A stretch of DNA of 64,000 nucleotides, taken from contig NZ_SLZQ01000013.1 of the NCBI RefSeq assembly GCF_004342585.1, forward strand, positions 1 through 64,000. Reading direction: 5' to 3'. Position 1 is the stretch's first letter; every line of letters begins with the position of its first letter. This DNA comes from Paucimonas lemoignei (GTDB lineage: Bacteria; Pseudomonadota; Gammaproteobacteria; Burkholderiales; Burkholderiaceae_D). The notes beneath the pieces are model-generated. The model did no database searches, had not been told where the DNA came from, and saw only the letters and a program-made list of their open reading frames with translations. Made by a program: the position numbers and the translations under genes. Below are positions 18,847-26,809 of the stretch, one piece after another.

Positions 18847-19328
18847 AATGATCCTCAGAATTTAAAAGTGTTATCACTTAAGGAGCCACTGCTGCGGAAG
18901 CTGCACTTCCCATCGGCGCAAAAATCTCATACAGCAAAATGGACTACTCGCTTGCCGACGTTTATTGAATGCTTGATCAAATTCGCCCATGTGCCGCGAT
19001 ATCGTCTGCCCCCTGCCGGAACACAAAAATGAAGCGCATTCCGTTAGCGCCAGACAAGCAAAGAAGCGATAAAGACGCACACTCAAGATGAGTGATTGAA
19101 TTTTGATAGATAGAGATTTACGTGTTTTGCAGCGTATCAATCGGGCTGCCTGTCAACGTCGCGTATCTTCCACAATTTGAAGAAAAGCGCAGATCGTTTT
19201 TACACTCGCACGCCGCCCTGACGTCTCGCACGCCAACCAAACATCGTGCAAAATATTTGAAGATTAAAGTTCCTCAAAAATCGTGCATGAAGTTGAGACA
19301 AATTGAGAAAATATTGAATTAATTTTCG
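18847..19328. other. Long AT-rich intergenic leader upstream of the tviB-like gene
   Basis: No supported gene on either strand. An inverted repeat (AAGTG, TTAT, CACTT) at 18866-18879 lies directly before the ribosome site of the dehydrogenase gene. TTGACA on the minus strand (revcomp of 19150-19155) has no clear -10 at normal spacing. This stretch must hold the promoter of the main polysaccharide operon, but I could not define it with confidence. Confidence 0.6.
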
Positions 19329-19395
19329 ACTTTCGATTGCAAGGAATTCAGTGCCATGCAATCGAAAGTGCCGTCACCCTTTAAAGGAGTGACGG
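19329..19395 (-). repeat. Two tandem hairpins downstream of the wecA-like gene
   Basis: The first is a perfect 13-bp stem, ACTTTCGATTGCA at 19329-19341 against 19357-19369. The second pairs CCGTCAC (19371-19377) with GTGACGG (19389-19395) around an A/T-rich core with one bulge. On the minus strand they begin 40 bases after the stop of the wecA-like gene and are followed by AT-rich sequence without a clean T-run. They may end or stabilise that transcript, isolating it from the dehydrogenase operon. Confidence 0.6.
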
Positions 19396-19434
19396 CCACT
19401 CATTCACGTCACAAGCCGTTTGAATCGGCACATC

Positions 19435-20649
19435 TCAGATTGGCCTGCCCTTGGGCTCGGGCCGCCAGCCGAAAATCACTGCCGGATTCAGGCAACGTCC
19501 CCAGTGACCGCGAATCAAGCGTGTGTAATAAGCCATGTACAACAGCGCCTGGATCAGCACCAGTGCAATGGCCGCCGGCACCGTATCGCCAAAGCTGAGC
19601 GCCACGAATGTCGCGACCACAATCCAGGTCGATACGAAGCACGCCACCGCCGCATTGCGCATCCATGGATAGGACACGTTACGGGAGATTTTTTGGCAGG
19701 CCACACGACGATAGAACAGGGAGTGCATATGCAGGCGATCTGGTGCACCCACTTCAGCCTTTCTGACTATCTTGCGGCGATACATGCTGAACACCACTTC
19801 AATGACCGGGTAGGCATAAATTGCCATCACTTGCCAGGCAGTGACGCCTGGATTCCGGACAATGGTCAGGACGGCGATTTCCGCGGCCCAGAAACCGAGA
19901 AGGTAGGCGCCGCCGTCGCCCATGAAAATTCTGCCGGTTGGATAGTTCAGCGCCAGAAAACCAAGGGCGGCGCCGACTCCTGCGAGAGCAAGTTGCATGA
20001 CAAACGTGTCGCCGACATGCCAGGCGAGGAAAGCCATTCCGGAAAGAATGACGACGATAGCGCCACCAGCCACACCGTTGAATCCGTCGATGATATTGAC
20101 GGAATTCGTCACGCCCGCCACGGCAAATGCGGTTACGGCCAGGGATAGCGGCAGGAATTCAAGCATGGCGTCCATACCCCAGATATCGAGCCTAGGCAGG
20201 TTTGCACCCAAGAGCCAGGCCGCCAATAACGCGCTGCAGAAAGTTGCCAGTAGCCTTGCCTTGACCGAAACACATTTCGTCATGTCTTCGACCAACCCGG
20301 CAAACAGCGCAGGCGCCCCAGCCACGAGCAGCTTGAAGACGCCGTAGGCGTCAACCCTGGTCGGATCGCCAGGCTCCGCAAACAGCACAAGCATCGAGGC
20401 ACTGAAGATACCGATCGCAACGGCAAGTCCGCCGGTTCTGGGAACAGGATTCTTATGAACTTTCTGAATACCGTTCACATCTTTATCAAACGAATAGCGA
20501 CCGTGCCAACGTTCGGTAAGAACAATCAGCACACTCACGGTAAGACTTACGAAAAATGCTGCGAAGACAATTTCGAGAACTTCAGTACTCGTTAAACCAA
20601 TTCCGGTGCTACCAAAGGTACGGGTAAACCATCCTTCTGTTGAAATCAT
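19435..20649 (-). CDS. WecA/MraY-like undecaprenyl-phosphate sugar-phosphate transferase
   Basis: About 404 residues with ten or so membrane segments. NIIDGFNGVAGG, FMGDGGAYLLGF and DRLHMHSLFYRR are the three signature cytoplasmic motifs of the MraY/WecA/WbpL family, with Asp residues binding Mg and the nucleotide sugar. VHKNPVPRTGGLAV is the first conserved loop. It would load the first sugar-1-phosphate onto undecaprenyl phosphate. The start is ambiguous: ATG 20649 has GGAGCTGGCA upstream and is preferred; ATGs at 20661, 20691 and 20697 are in frame. It stands alone between two large gaps, so it is probably a separate transcript. Confidence 0.85.
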   Translation of the reverse strand: MISTEGWFTRTFGSTGIGLTSTEVLEIVFAAFFVSLTVSVLIVLTERWHGRYSFDKDVNGIQKVHKNPVPRTGGLAVAIGIFSASMLVLFAEPGDPTRVDAYGVFKLLVAGAPALFAGLVEDMTKCVSVKARLLATFCSALLAAWLLGANLPRLDIWGMDAMLEFLPLSLAVTAFAVAGVTNSVNIIDGFNGVAGGAIVVILSGMAFLAWHVGDTFVMQLALAGVGAALGFLALNYPTGRIFMGDGGAYLLGFWAAEIAVLTIVRNPGVTAWQVMAIYAYPVIEVVFSMYRRKIVRKAEVGAPDRLHMHSLFYRRVACQKISRNVSYPWMRNAAVACFVSTWIVVATFVALSFGDTVPAAIALVLIQALLYMAYYTRLIRGHWGRCLNPAVIFGWRPEPKGRPI

Positions 20650-21364
20650 TGCCAGCTCCATTGTGGGGTGCAAACAATTCAAGGAGAACATCACCATAAG
20701 ATGTTCGCCTCAGTGCATCAGGTAACGGGATTCTTGACGCTCAAATGAGCGGTATGGGATCAAGACATTCGACATGTGTGCGATTTGTTTTCTACTTCGC
20801 CACTTTAGCGAATCGCTCGTTATTAATAAAATATGAAATTTCGATAACTTGATGGCCATTCGTCGCTCTTCAATTTACTTTCTAGATTAGTTTTCACTGA
20901 ACTTTTCAGCAGTCAGTTTCATAGTTAAGTAAAGAATAAAAATGCAATGCTGGGTATGCGTTTACTCATGTCGGCAAAGGAGAAAACGCAAAGGCATCGA
21001 TACCTTCGTTTAGTCGTCACCACTGTCAACGCCGACACGCGATGCATCAACAAAAACCCGGGAAACTTGACTTGAAAATTTGGCGACCTGCCAAGGACAT
21101 GACGCGACTTCGCTGACATTGCATGCGCGTCGCGGGAAGAGGCAATGACAGCTGAATCAGCGTGTCAGATGCAATCGATCAGATGACTTGTACGGAGACT
21201 GTGCGTAGCAACAGAATCTTCGTTAGTGGCGAAGATTGCAGCCCAAGTAGAATCGGCGGCGCTATCCATTAGCTCCGCCAATCAAACAAACTAAATTTTA
21301 GTTTACTTACATATGTCCACTGCCAGCAATGCATACAGCCTGGCAGGGACAATTCGCTGATAGA
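20650..21364. other. Long AT-rich non-coding gap between the wzc-like and wecA-like genes
   Basis: About 715 bp without a convincing gene; a 64-codon frame at 20925-21119 on the minus strand lacks recognisable features. Visible elements are palindromes AAACTAAA-T-TTTAGTTT near 21287-21303, a CTGCCAG/CTGGCAG stem near 21319-21346 just after the wzc stop, and CTGAA-CTT-TTCAG at 20897-20909. The promoter of the wecA-like gene must be here; no clear -35/-10 pair stood out. Confidence 0.55.
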
Positions 21365-23623
21365 TCAACTCCTGAGCAGTTGGATTCTTTCCGTTTCCCG
21401 GCCGTGGTACTCTAGGCTCGGAGTAAAGGTGCGGTAACGCGAAGCGCCATAACTGTAACGACTGGAGTTCGGCATGACATCGTTAACTATCACCCCGGTC
21501 ACCGTGAGGCCGGCGCGGCTTAAGCGCTTCACCGCCTCCTCCGCTTCGATGATGCTGCTGACGCCTTCGCGAACCACATTGAATATTGCCTGGGCATGGG
21601 TGCCGACAATCAATGCATCGGTAAAATCGAGCACAGGCGCGGTATCGATCAGAATGTAGTCATATTGTGTGGACAGCATCCTCAACAGCTTGCCGAAATT
21701 GGCGTGCGCCAGTAATTCCGCGGGCTTATGCGGAAAATTCCCGGTCGAGATGAAATCCACATTCTCGGCCACATCCTTGTGGATGAAGGACTCGATATTG
21801 GTCATGGTGACGAGCATGTCCGACAATCCATTGGTGCGATCCAGGCCGAAATAGCGATGCAGGTAACCGGTGCGCATATCGGCATCGATAAGCAGGACTT
21901 TTTTACCGATGGAGGCGAGCACTGCCGCGAAATTCGCCGAGATGAAGGACTTCCCTACTTCGGGCGTCGGTCCGGTCATCATGATGATATTCCGCTCCGA
22001 TTCGCGCATCAGGAATTGCAGCGTGCTACGGAGAATCCGCAGGCTTTCGATCGCCCCTTCGGATGGCTTATCCATCGGAAGCAGCATGACTTCCTTGGCA
22101 TTGCGGCGAATCTTCTTATACATCCTCTTTTGGCTTTCGCTGTGAGGAATGACAGCACTGACCATCAAGCCAAGGGAGTTTTCGATTTCGCGCGGATCAT
22201 GGATTTTTCCGGCAAACAGGCCACGCAGGAATGCGACGACAATTCCCAGCATGATGCCGCCCAGCCAAGCCACGGCGATCATTGTCGAGCGCTTCATGTT
22301 CAGGGATTCGAACGGTGCTTCTGCGCGATCCAGGATGCGTGAATTGGCGATCCGGCTTGGCTCGACCATGCCGAGCTGCTTGCCCATATTGAGCAGGCCG
22401 GCATACATTTCCGCATTCAACTGGCGGTCGCGGTTGACGCCGACCAGCTCCTGGTCGACATTCGGCAGGGCCTTCATTTTTGCCTTGATATTGCCCAGCT
22501 CGTTGTTCAATTCCTGTATCTGCCTGGTCAGCAGTACGACGGAGGGATGCTCGTCACGATAGCGAACAAGCAGTTCCGCTTTTTTCTGCCGGAGTTCGAC
22601 CAGCCTGGATTGCACGACGACCGACTGCTGCATCAAGTTCCTGGCCTCTTCATTGACATCAAAGGTGCCATTCCGGGAACGCAGATCCGCCACTTTCGCT
22701 TCGGAGTTTTCCAGATTTTTCTTGGCATCAGCGAGTTGCTGCTTGAAGAAAGAGAGTGCCTTTTCCGCTTCAGCAGCCTTCGCGCTCACGTTCTGCTTAA
22801 TGTATTCGTCGCCGACTTGATTCAGCACCTTGCTGATTTGCTCTGGCTTCGAACCGCGCAGTGACACGGCGATGATATTGGACTGCCGTCCTCGTTCCGA
22901 GATGGACAGCGACTTTTGCAATTGCTCGACTGCCTGGGCCTTGGGGATGCGACTGACTTTGAATTCAGCGCCAGGATTCGCAGCAAGCTTTTCAACCAGG
23001 ATTTCAATATCGCCGGCATCGGTACGAGCGCGTGTAACTTGACCGGCCTGGCCGTTCAGCTCAATGCCGAGTTCTTTCTGTACCAAGCGGAAGCCGTTGT
23101 TGTCTTCCACTGTGAGGGCAAATGATTTTCCGAGCAAAGAATCGGGCAGATTCAGGGTGGCGATTTCAATTTTCTCGGCACCCCATACATAGCCGCCCTG
23201 TCCGAGTATGCCCGGGTTGGAAATATTCTTGCTGCCGCGGGCAATCGATGCGCCGATAAGCGGAAAGTATTTCGGCTCGACGACGATATCGAGCTTGGTT
23301 GCCTCCACGACGCGGGAAAGCACCGTCCTGGAACGGATGACTTCGACTTCCGTCGAGGTCTGGGTTTTCAAATCCAGCGCTGCCGGCAAGTTACCAGGCA
23401 CGTCGGCAGTTTGCGGCGAGCTTTCTTTAACCTGGATCAAAAGGTTGGATTCGTAGACGGGGCTCACCGACAGGGCATAGATTGTCCCGAGCAATGCGGT
23501 AACGAGCGCGATAATCGCGATCATCCATCGATGCTCAACAATATTACGCAGGATAAAAGCGAGGCTCAAAGCGCTTTCCCCCATTTCATCGCGAGGATGC
23601 AACCGTGGTAGATAGTGGTTCAT
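21365..23623 (-). CDS. wzc: Wzc-type polysaccharide co-polymerase and BY-kinase (tyrosine autokinase)
   Basis: About 752 residues from ATG 23623; a longer frame to 23761 gives a Cys-rich, unlikely N-terminus, and no good ribosome site was found. Membrane segment 1 is near 34-54, then a periplasmic Wzz/GNVR part with a coiled coil near 280-385, and membrane segment 2 near 448-468. The kinase follows: degenerate Walker A GPTPEVGKS (about 551-559), Walker A' LLIDADMRTG and Walker B ILIDTAPVLDFTD. The tail has Tyr residues in RYSYGASRYRTF, expected autophosphorylation sites. Wzc controls polymer length and couples to the outer-membrane exporter Wza, which is not in this window. Confidence 0.9.
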   Translation of the reverse strand: MNHYLPRLHPRDEMGESALSLAFILRNIVEHRWMIAIIALVTALLGTIYALSVSPVYESNLLIQVKESSPQTADVPGNLPAALDLKTQTSTEVEVIRSRTVLSRVVEATKLDIVVEPKYFPLIGASIARGSKNISNPGILGQGGYVWGAEKIEIATLNLPDSLLGKSFALTVEDNNGFRLVQKELGIELNGQAGQVTRARTDAGDIEILVEKLAANPGAEFKVSRIPKAQAVEQLQKSLSISERGRQSNIIAVSLRGSKPEQISKVLNQVGDEYIKQNVSAKAAEAEKALSFFKQQLADAKKNLENSEAKVADLRSRNGTFDVNEEARNLMQQSVVVQSRLVELRQKKAELLVRYRDEHPSVVLLTRQIQELNNELGNIKAKMKALPNVDQELVGVNRDRQLNAEMYAGLLNMGKQLGMVEPSRIANSRILDRAEAPFESLNMKRSTMIAVAWLGGIMLGIVVAFLRGLFAGKIHDPREIENSLGLMVSAVIPHSESQKRMYKKIRRNAKEVMLLPMDKPSEGAIESLRILRSTLQFLMRESERNIIMMTGPTPEVGKSFISANFAAVLASIGKKVLLIDADMRTGYLHRYFGLDRTNGLSDMLVTMTNIESFIHKDVAENVDFISTGNFPHKPAELLAHANFGKLLRMLSTQYDYILIDTAPVLDFTDALIVGTHAQAIFNVVREGVSSIIEAEEAVKRLSRAGLTVTGVIVNDVMPNSSRYSYGASRYRTFTPSLEYHGRETERIQLLRS

Positions 23624-23977
23624 TGGTTCAGTCGAAAAAGGTTTTTGCACTTGGAAGGATCCCAGTTCATTGACGTAACAGACGCAACTTCGCCCGCATC
23701 TGCAACCTAATGATCGAACTCTTCCATCCTTTTCTTTACTGATGAACACATTGATCAACAACGTACGGCTTGCATATTCGCCCGGCGCTCGTCGCCTACT
23801 GAACTAGACAAGCCACCATGAGCTGCTTGGTAATGCCGTTCAAGTCTACTCAATAGTTCGCAAAGAATAAGTATGGAAATTCGATTTCTTCACACTTAAT
23901 GTCACCCATTAAATCAGCTAAATTGATAAATCGGTTTAACCTATAGCAATTCAGCAGCATTCAAGGGAAACCGTGAG
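23624..23977. other. AT-rich gap between the LysR gene and wzc
   Basis: 354 bp. The part adjacent to wzc (to 23761) is open in frame with it but has no plausible start. The rest (23762-23977) is AT-rich and contains a GGTTTAACC palindrome at about 23934-23942 and TGATAAATCG nearby. It probably holds the wzc promoter and possibly a regulator site. I could not define a -35/-10 pair. Confidence 0.5.
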
Positions 23978-24988
23978 TTATTGAGAGGATTCGCTGGCTG
24001 CCAGATTGCTTAATTCATCGGCGAATCTTTTGGCTCCCGACTTTGGCGCAACCCCATGACCAAGCACGAGATACAAAGTCGATTTATACGCGGAGCCCTT
24101 GTCTAGCGGAAGAATGGCAATCTGATCTTCATCAAGCCACTTTTGCACCCGGCACCTTGGCAGCCAGGCGTAGCCAAGCCCATGGCGAAGCGCATCAATG
24201 GCGGTATCGATTCCGCTCACTCTCCAAAAACGCGAATAGCGGGACAAGCGATAATTAGACTGCTCACCCGCCTGATCGCCGCCGGAAATAACGATCTGCA
24301 CCTGCTTCTCCAGATCGTCAGTAGTAATTTCCCGATTCAAGGAGAAGAGTGAATGATCGGGATGGGCAACGGCGATATGTTCGACTTCGATCAATTCGCT
24401 TCCCATGAAGCCCATCGGCACTTCGGTGCTGACAGCAAGATCGGCAGCCCGTTCATGAAGTGCTTTTCTTGCTTCGCTTAGGGATGCCTCTTCCACGCTC
24501 AATCTCACGTTCTGTGAAAATGGTGAAAGCTTGCGCAAGGTTTTCATCAGGAGTTGAGGCGGAAAACTCGGATCGGTCACAATCCTTATTTCCGGCCCCC
24601 AGCCGTTTCGCAGGTTTTCCGCCAGCGCCTCCAGTTCAACAGCATTGCGAACCAGCTCTCGTGAGCGGTCCAGCAAAATCTTTCCCTCTTCGGTGATCTG
24701 GGCCTTGCGCCCTTCTATCTTTAAAAGAGATACGCCCAACTGCTCCTGGAGCTTGGCGAGGGTATAACTGATCGCCGACTGGCTGATATGCAGATGGCTT
24801 GCGGCACCGGTGAAGCCATCGAAATCAACGACGGCGTGGAACATTTTCCATTGCTTCAGGCTGATGCGAAAATTTCGTACGTTTGATGGACGAAATTCCC
24901 CTGCGAGTCTAGCTCTGCGGAATGCCAGCGGCTCCGTCAGATGCAACGCGGTGTCCGCTGATTCACTGATTTTCATTTTTTGTTCCAT
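23978..24988 (-). CDS. LysR-family transcriptional regulator
   Basis: 336 residues. The winged helix-turn-helix spans about 42-100: FRISLKQWKMFHAVVDFDGF, then AASHLHISQSAISYTLAKLQ and LLKIEGRKAQITEEG. The remainder is a periplasmic-binding-protein-like effector domain (about 112-325). About 40 residues precede the DNA-binding domain, more than in most LysR proteins. ATG 24976 (GGAACAAAAA upstream) is an alternative start that shortens this only by four. It lies upstream of wzc on the same strand and diverges from the YbhB-like gene across 616 bp; either could be its target. The effector is unknown. Confidence 0.87.
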   Translation of the reverse strand: MEQKMKISESADTALHLTEPLAFRRARLAGEFRPSNVRNFRISLKQWKMFHAVVDFDGFTGAASHLHISQSAISYTLAKLQEQLGVSLLKIEGRKAQITEEGKILLDRSRELVRNAVELEALAENLRNGWGPEIRIVTDPSFPPQLLMKTLRKLSPFSQNVRLSVEEASLSEARKALHERAADLAVSTEVPMGFMGSELIEVEHIAVAHPDHSLFSLNREITTDDLEKQVQIVISGGDQAGEQSNYRLSRYSRFWRVSGIDTAIDALRHGLGYAWLPRCRVQKWLDEDQIAILPLDKGSAYKSTLYLVLGHGVAPKSGAKRFADELSNLAASESSQ

Positions 24989-25604
24989 TGAAACTTATAG
25001 TCTAGAGTGCGGAAGACGACGGCTTTCGCCGTGCGCACAGGTTGCACTTCCACGCAAACAATCCGGTTGTCTTGATAAAGTGCACCGCCTTGTAAACCAT
25101 GAATGTCATAAAAATTTCCGCTTGTCTCTAAAACCCATTTTCGATGGTTTTCATTTTACGAGCGCATATGCTTTAACTCTTAATAATCCTCATTGCCGAA
25201 GCATCTTTTTGGCACATAAACTTTCACGCAACAGTTAAGAGAGATACCGCACGCAAGCAGCAGCTGAATAATGTTTGCAATTGTTTTTGCCTGGAGTACA
25301 TCGGTATAGAGCAAACATCAAACAAGACACACCATCATGATTCGCTTACCGAGTTTATCGATCAGTTATCTCTGCATAGATTGCTCATGCGCAAGAAGTC
25401 GATGGGCTTCAAAGAGAACGTTTCCCCAATGAATGAGTGGCCAATTTCCAATTCCGATAAAGACCTAATCTTTTAGGCTTGAGAAGACAAATTCGGAGGA
25501 AGAATCTCTAATCTTGCACAAGGTCTATACGGAACAATGCATGCAGCATCTAGCCACTTGAAATTTTCACGCTCTCATATTTTTCTATTAGTAAAGGAGA
25601 CGCA
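24989..25604. other. Divergent non-coding gap between LysR and YbhB-like genes
   Basis: 616 bp without a supported gene. It is AT-rich and contains short dyads such as AAGACCTAATCTTTTAGGCTT (near 25460-25480) and GCTGCATGCATTG-type repeats near 25538-25550. A frame from ATG 25338 (31 codons) has no ribosome site. LysR proteins usually bind T-N11-A boxes in such gaps; several candidates exist and none stands out. Confidence 0.5.
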
Positions 25605-26255
25605 ATGAGACTTTGGAGTGATTCATTCAGAGATGGGATGCCGATTCCCCCTGAATTTTCCTTGTGCGCCATTGATCCGATCAAGCGGGTCGCTTTTTCG
25701 GACAATAAAAATCCCAGCCTCACATGGAGCGACGTTCCGAGCAGTACCCGATCGTTTGCACTGATTTGCTACGACGAGTCCGCGCCTTCGGTAGCCGACG
25801 ACGTGAACCAGGATGGAAAGCGGGTGCGCAAGGTTTTGCCGCGGGCAGAATTCTTCCATTGGGTATTGATCGATATGCCGCCTGACATGCATGCCATTGG
25901 CGCCGGTCAGTTCAGTGCTACCTTGACTGCACGCGGCAAGCCTGGCCCTGAAGTACCGGGCGCTCCGCCCATGCGTCATGGTGTCAACGACTACACGCAA
26001 TGGTTCAAGGGCGATCCAGACATGGAAGGAAGCTATTGCGGCTACGATGGACCCTGCCCGCCCTGGAATGACGACCTGGTCCATCGCTATATCTTTACGC
26101 TGTATGCGCTGGATGTCGACCGCTTGCCTGTCGAAGGCAAATTTACTGGCCAGCAGGCACGTGCCGCGATGCAGGGACATATTCTGGCAGAAGCCAGGCT
26201 GACGGGGACTTACACGCTTGATCCTGGGCTAGGGGCACATTCACAGTCCTCATGA
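25605..26255 (+). CDS. YbhB/YbcL-type phosphatidylethanolamine-binding (Raf-kinase-inhibitor-like) protein
   Basis: 216 residues. NPSLTWSDVPSSTRSFALICYDESAP, FFHWVLIDMPPDM and YDGPCPPWNDDLVHRYIFTLYALDV are the three conserved blocks of the bacterial PEBP family, with the D-x-D and HRY residues lining the anion pocket. The start is clear: AAAGGAGACGCA precedes ATG 25605. There is no signal peptide, so it is cytoplasmic. Bacterial family members have no firmly established reaction. It is longer than E. coli YbhB (158 residues), mainly through an insertion around residues 60-80 and 105-125. It sits alone, divergent from a LysR gene. Confidence 0.85.
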   Translation: MRLWSDSFRDGMPIPPEFSLCAIDPIKRVAFSDNKNPSLTWSDVPSSTRSFALICYDESAPSVADDVNQDGKRVRKVLPRAEFFHWVLIDMPPDMHAIGAGQFSATLTARGKPGPEVPGAPPMRHGVNDYTQWFKGDPDMEGSYCGYDGPCPPWNDDLVHRYIFTLYALDVDRLPVEGKFTGQQARAAMQGHILAEARLTGTYTLDPGLGAHSQSS

Positions 26256-26310
26256 ACCGATGGCCGTGAACTGTGACAGCAATGCATTGTTCTACCGATC
26301 AGTAGCGGGA

Positions 26311-26347
26311 AATAAAAAAGGACTTGATCCGGTTGAATCAAGTCCTT
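26311..26347 (-). terminator. Rho-independent terminator of the tRNA cluster
   Basis: AAGGACTTGAT (26318-26328) pairs perfectly with ATCAAGTCCTT (26337-26347). On the minus strand the stem is followed by TTTTTTATT (26311-26317 region). It lies 10 bases beyond the 3' end of tRNA-Cys and ends the Gly-Gly-Cys transcript. Confidence 0.9.
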
Positions 26348-26356
26348 CTTGGAATC

Positions 26357-26430
26357 TGGAGGCGGGGGTCGGAATTGAACCGGCGTCTACGGCTTTGCAG
26401 GCCGCTGCATAACCACTTTGCTACCCCGCC
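26357..26430 (-). tRNA. tRNA-Cys (GCA)
   Basis: 74 nt including an encoded CCA. The acceptor stem GGCGGGG pairs with CCCCGCC, followed by discriminator U. The anticodon loop is CUGCAAA with anticodon GCA. The T-loop reads GGTTCAATTCC. It is the last gene of the minus-strand tRNA cluster. Confidence 0.95.
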
Positions 26431-26480
26431 ATGGGTGCGTATTGTAACCGCGAATCGGAAACCCTGCTGCACAGAGAAAA

Positions 26481-26556
26481 TGGAGCGGGAGAAGAGTCTC
26501 GAACTCTCGACCTCAACCTTGGCAAGGTTGCGCTCTACCAACTGAGCTACTCCCGC
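26481..26556 (-). tRNA. tRNA-Gly (GCC), copy 2
   Basis: 76 nt with encoded CCA. The acceptor stem GCGGGAG pairs with CTCCCGC, and the anticodon loop is UUGCCAA (GCC). It appears identical to the copy at 26653-26728, which lies upstream in transcription. The two copies make a direct repeat of 76 bp spaced by 96 bp. Confidence 0.95.
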
Positions 26557-26612
26557 ATCTTTACTGCGCAATCTATCGCCGCATAACCAATGAGTACCAC
26601 CTCAATGGTCTT

Positions 26613-26645
26613 GAATGAAAAAGGGAAGCGTGGTTAGCTTCCCTT
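26613..26645 (-). terminator. Terminator-like hairpin between the two tRNA-Gly genes
   Basis: AAGGGAAGC (26621-26629) pairs with GCTTCCCTT (26637-26645); the minus strand continues with TTTTTCATT. It lies only 7 bases after the first tRNA-Gly. It has the form of an intrinsic terminator, so the downstream Gly and Cys genes depend on read-through, processing or a second promoter. Confidence 0.65.
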
Positions 26646-26652
26646 CTAATTC

Positions 26653-26728
26653 TGGAGCGGGAGAAGAGTCTCGAACTCTCGACCTCAACCTTGGCAAGGT
26701 TGCGCTCTACCAACTGAGCTACTCCCGC
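26653..26728 (-). tRNA. tRNA-Gly (GCC), copy 1
   Basis: 76 nt with encoded CCA. GCGGGAG pairs with CTCCCGC, the D-arm reads AGCTCAGTTGGTAGAGC, and the anticodon loop is UUGCCAA (GCC). It is the first gene of the cluster, about 33 bases downstream of a consensus sigma-70 promoter. Confidence 0.95.
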
Positions 26729-26761
26729 TTTGCGTGCATCGCAGCGCGACGACAGGGATGA

Positions 26762-26789
26762 ATTATAGAGTATTGGAGAAAGTTGTCAA
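26762..26789 (-). promoter_or_regulatory. Consensus sigma-70 promoter of the tRNA cluster
   Basis: On the minus strand TTGACA (26784-26789) and TATAAT (26762-26767) are both perfect matches, separated by 16 bp. A C-rich discriminator (TCATCCC) follows, as is common for stable-RNA promoters under growth-rate control. It starts the tRNA cluster independently of pgsA, which ends at 26810. Confidence 0.88.
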
Positions 26790-26809
26790 GCATCTTCCCT
26801 TACTTAACA

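Noticed and set aside
18880-18900. JUMPstart-like CAGTGGCTC on the minus strand before the dehydrogenase gene
   Set aside because: Only the first nine bases match; the RfaH ops element GGCGGTAGYNTG is missing, so RfaH-type control is not supported.
20925-21119. 64-codon minus-strand frame in the wzc-wecA gap
   Set aside because: No ribosome site, no known features, and composition like the surrounding non-coding DNA.
1-24000. Exosortase/PEP-CTERM system
   Set aside because: The FemAB-like, AsnB-like and deacetylase genes recall XrtA loci, but no exosortase and no PEP-CTERM protein could be found in the window.
25211-25226. Sigma-54-like TGGCAC in the LysR-YbhB gap
   Set aside because: The -12 TTGC is not at the required spacing.
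26481-26728. Two-copy 76-bp repeat as a possible CRISPR or attachment site
   Set aside because: The repeat is the pair of tRNA-Gly genes; no further repeats, integrase or element boundary is seen.
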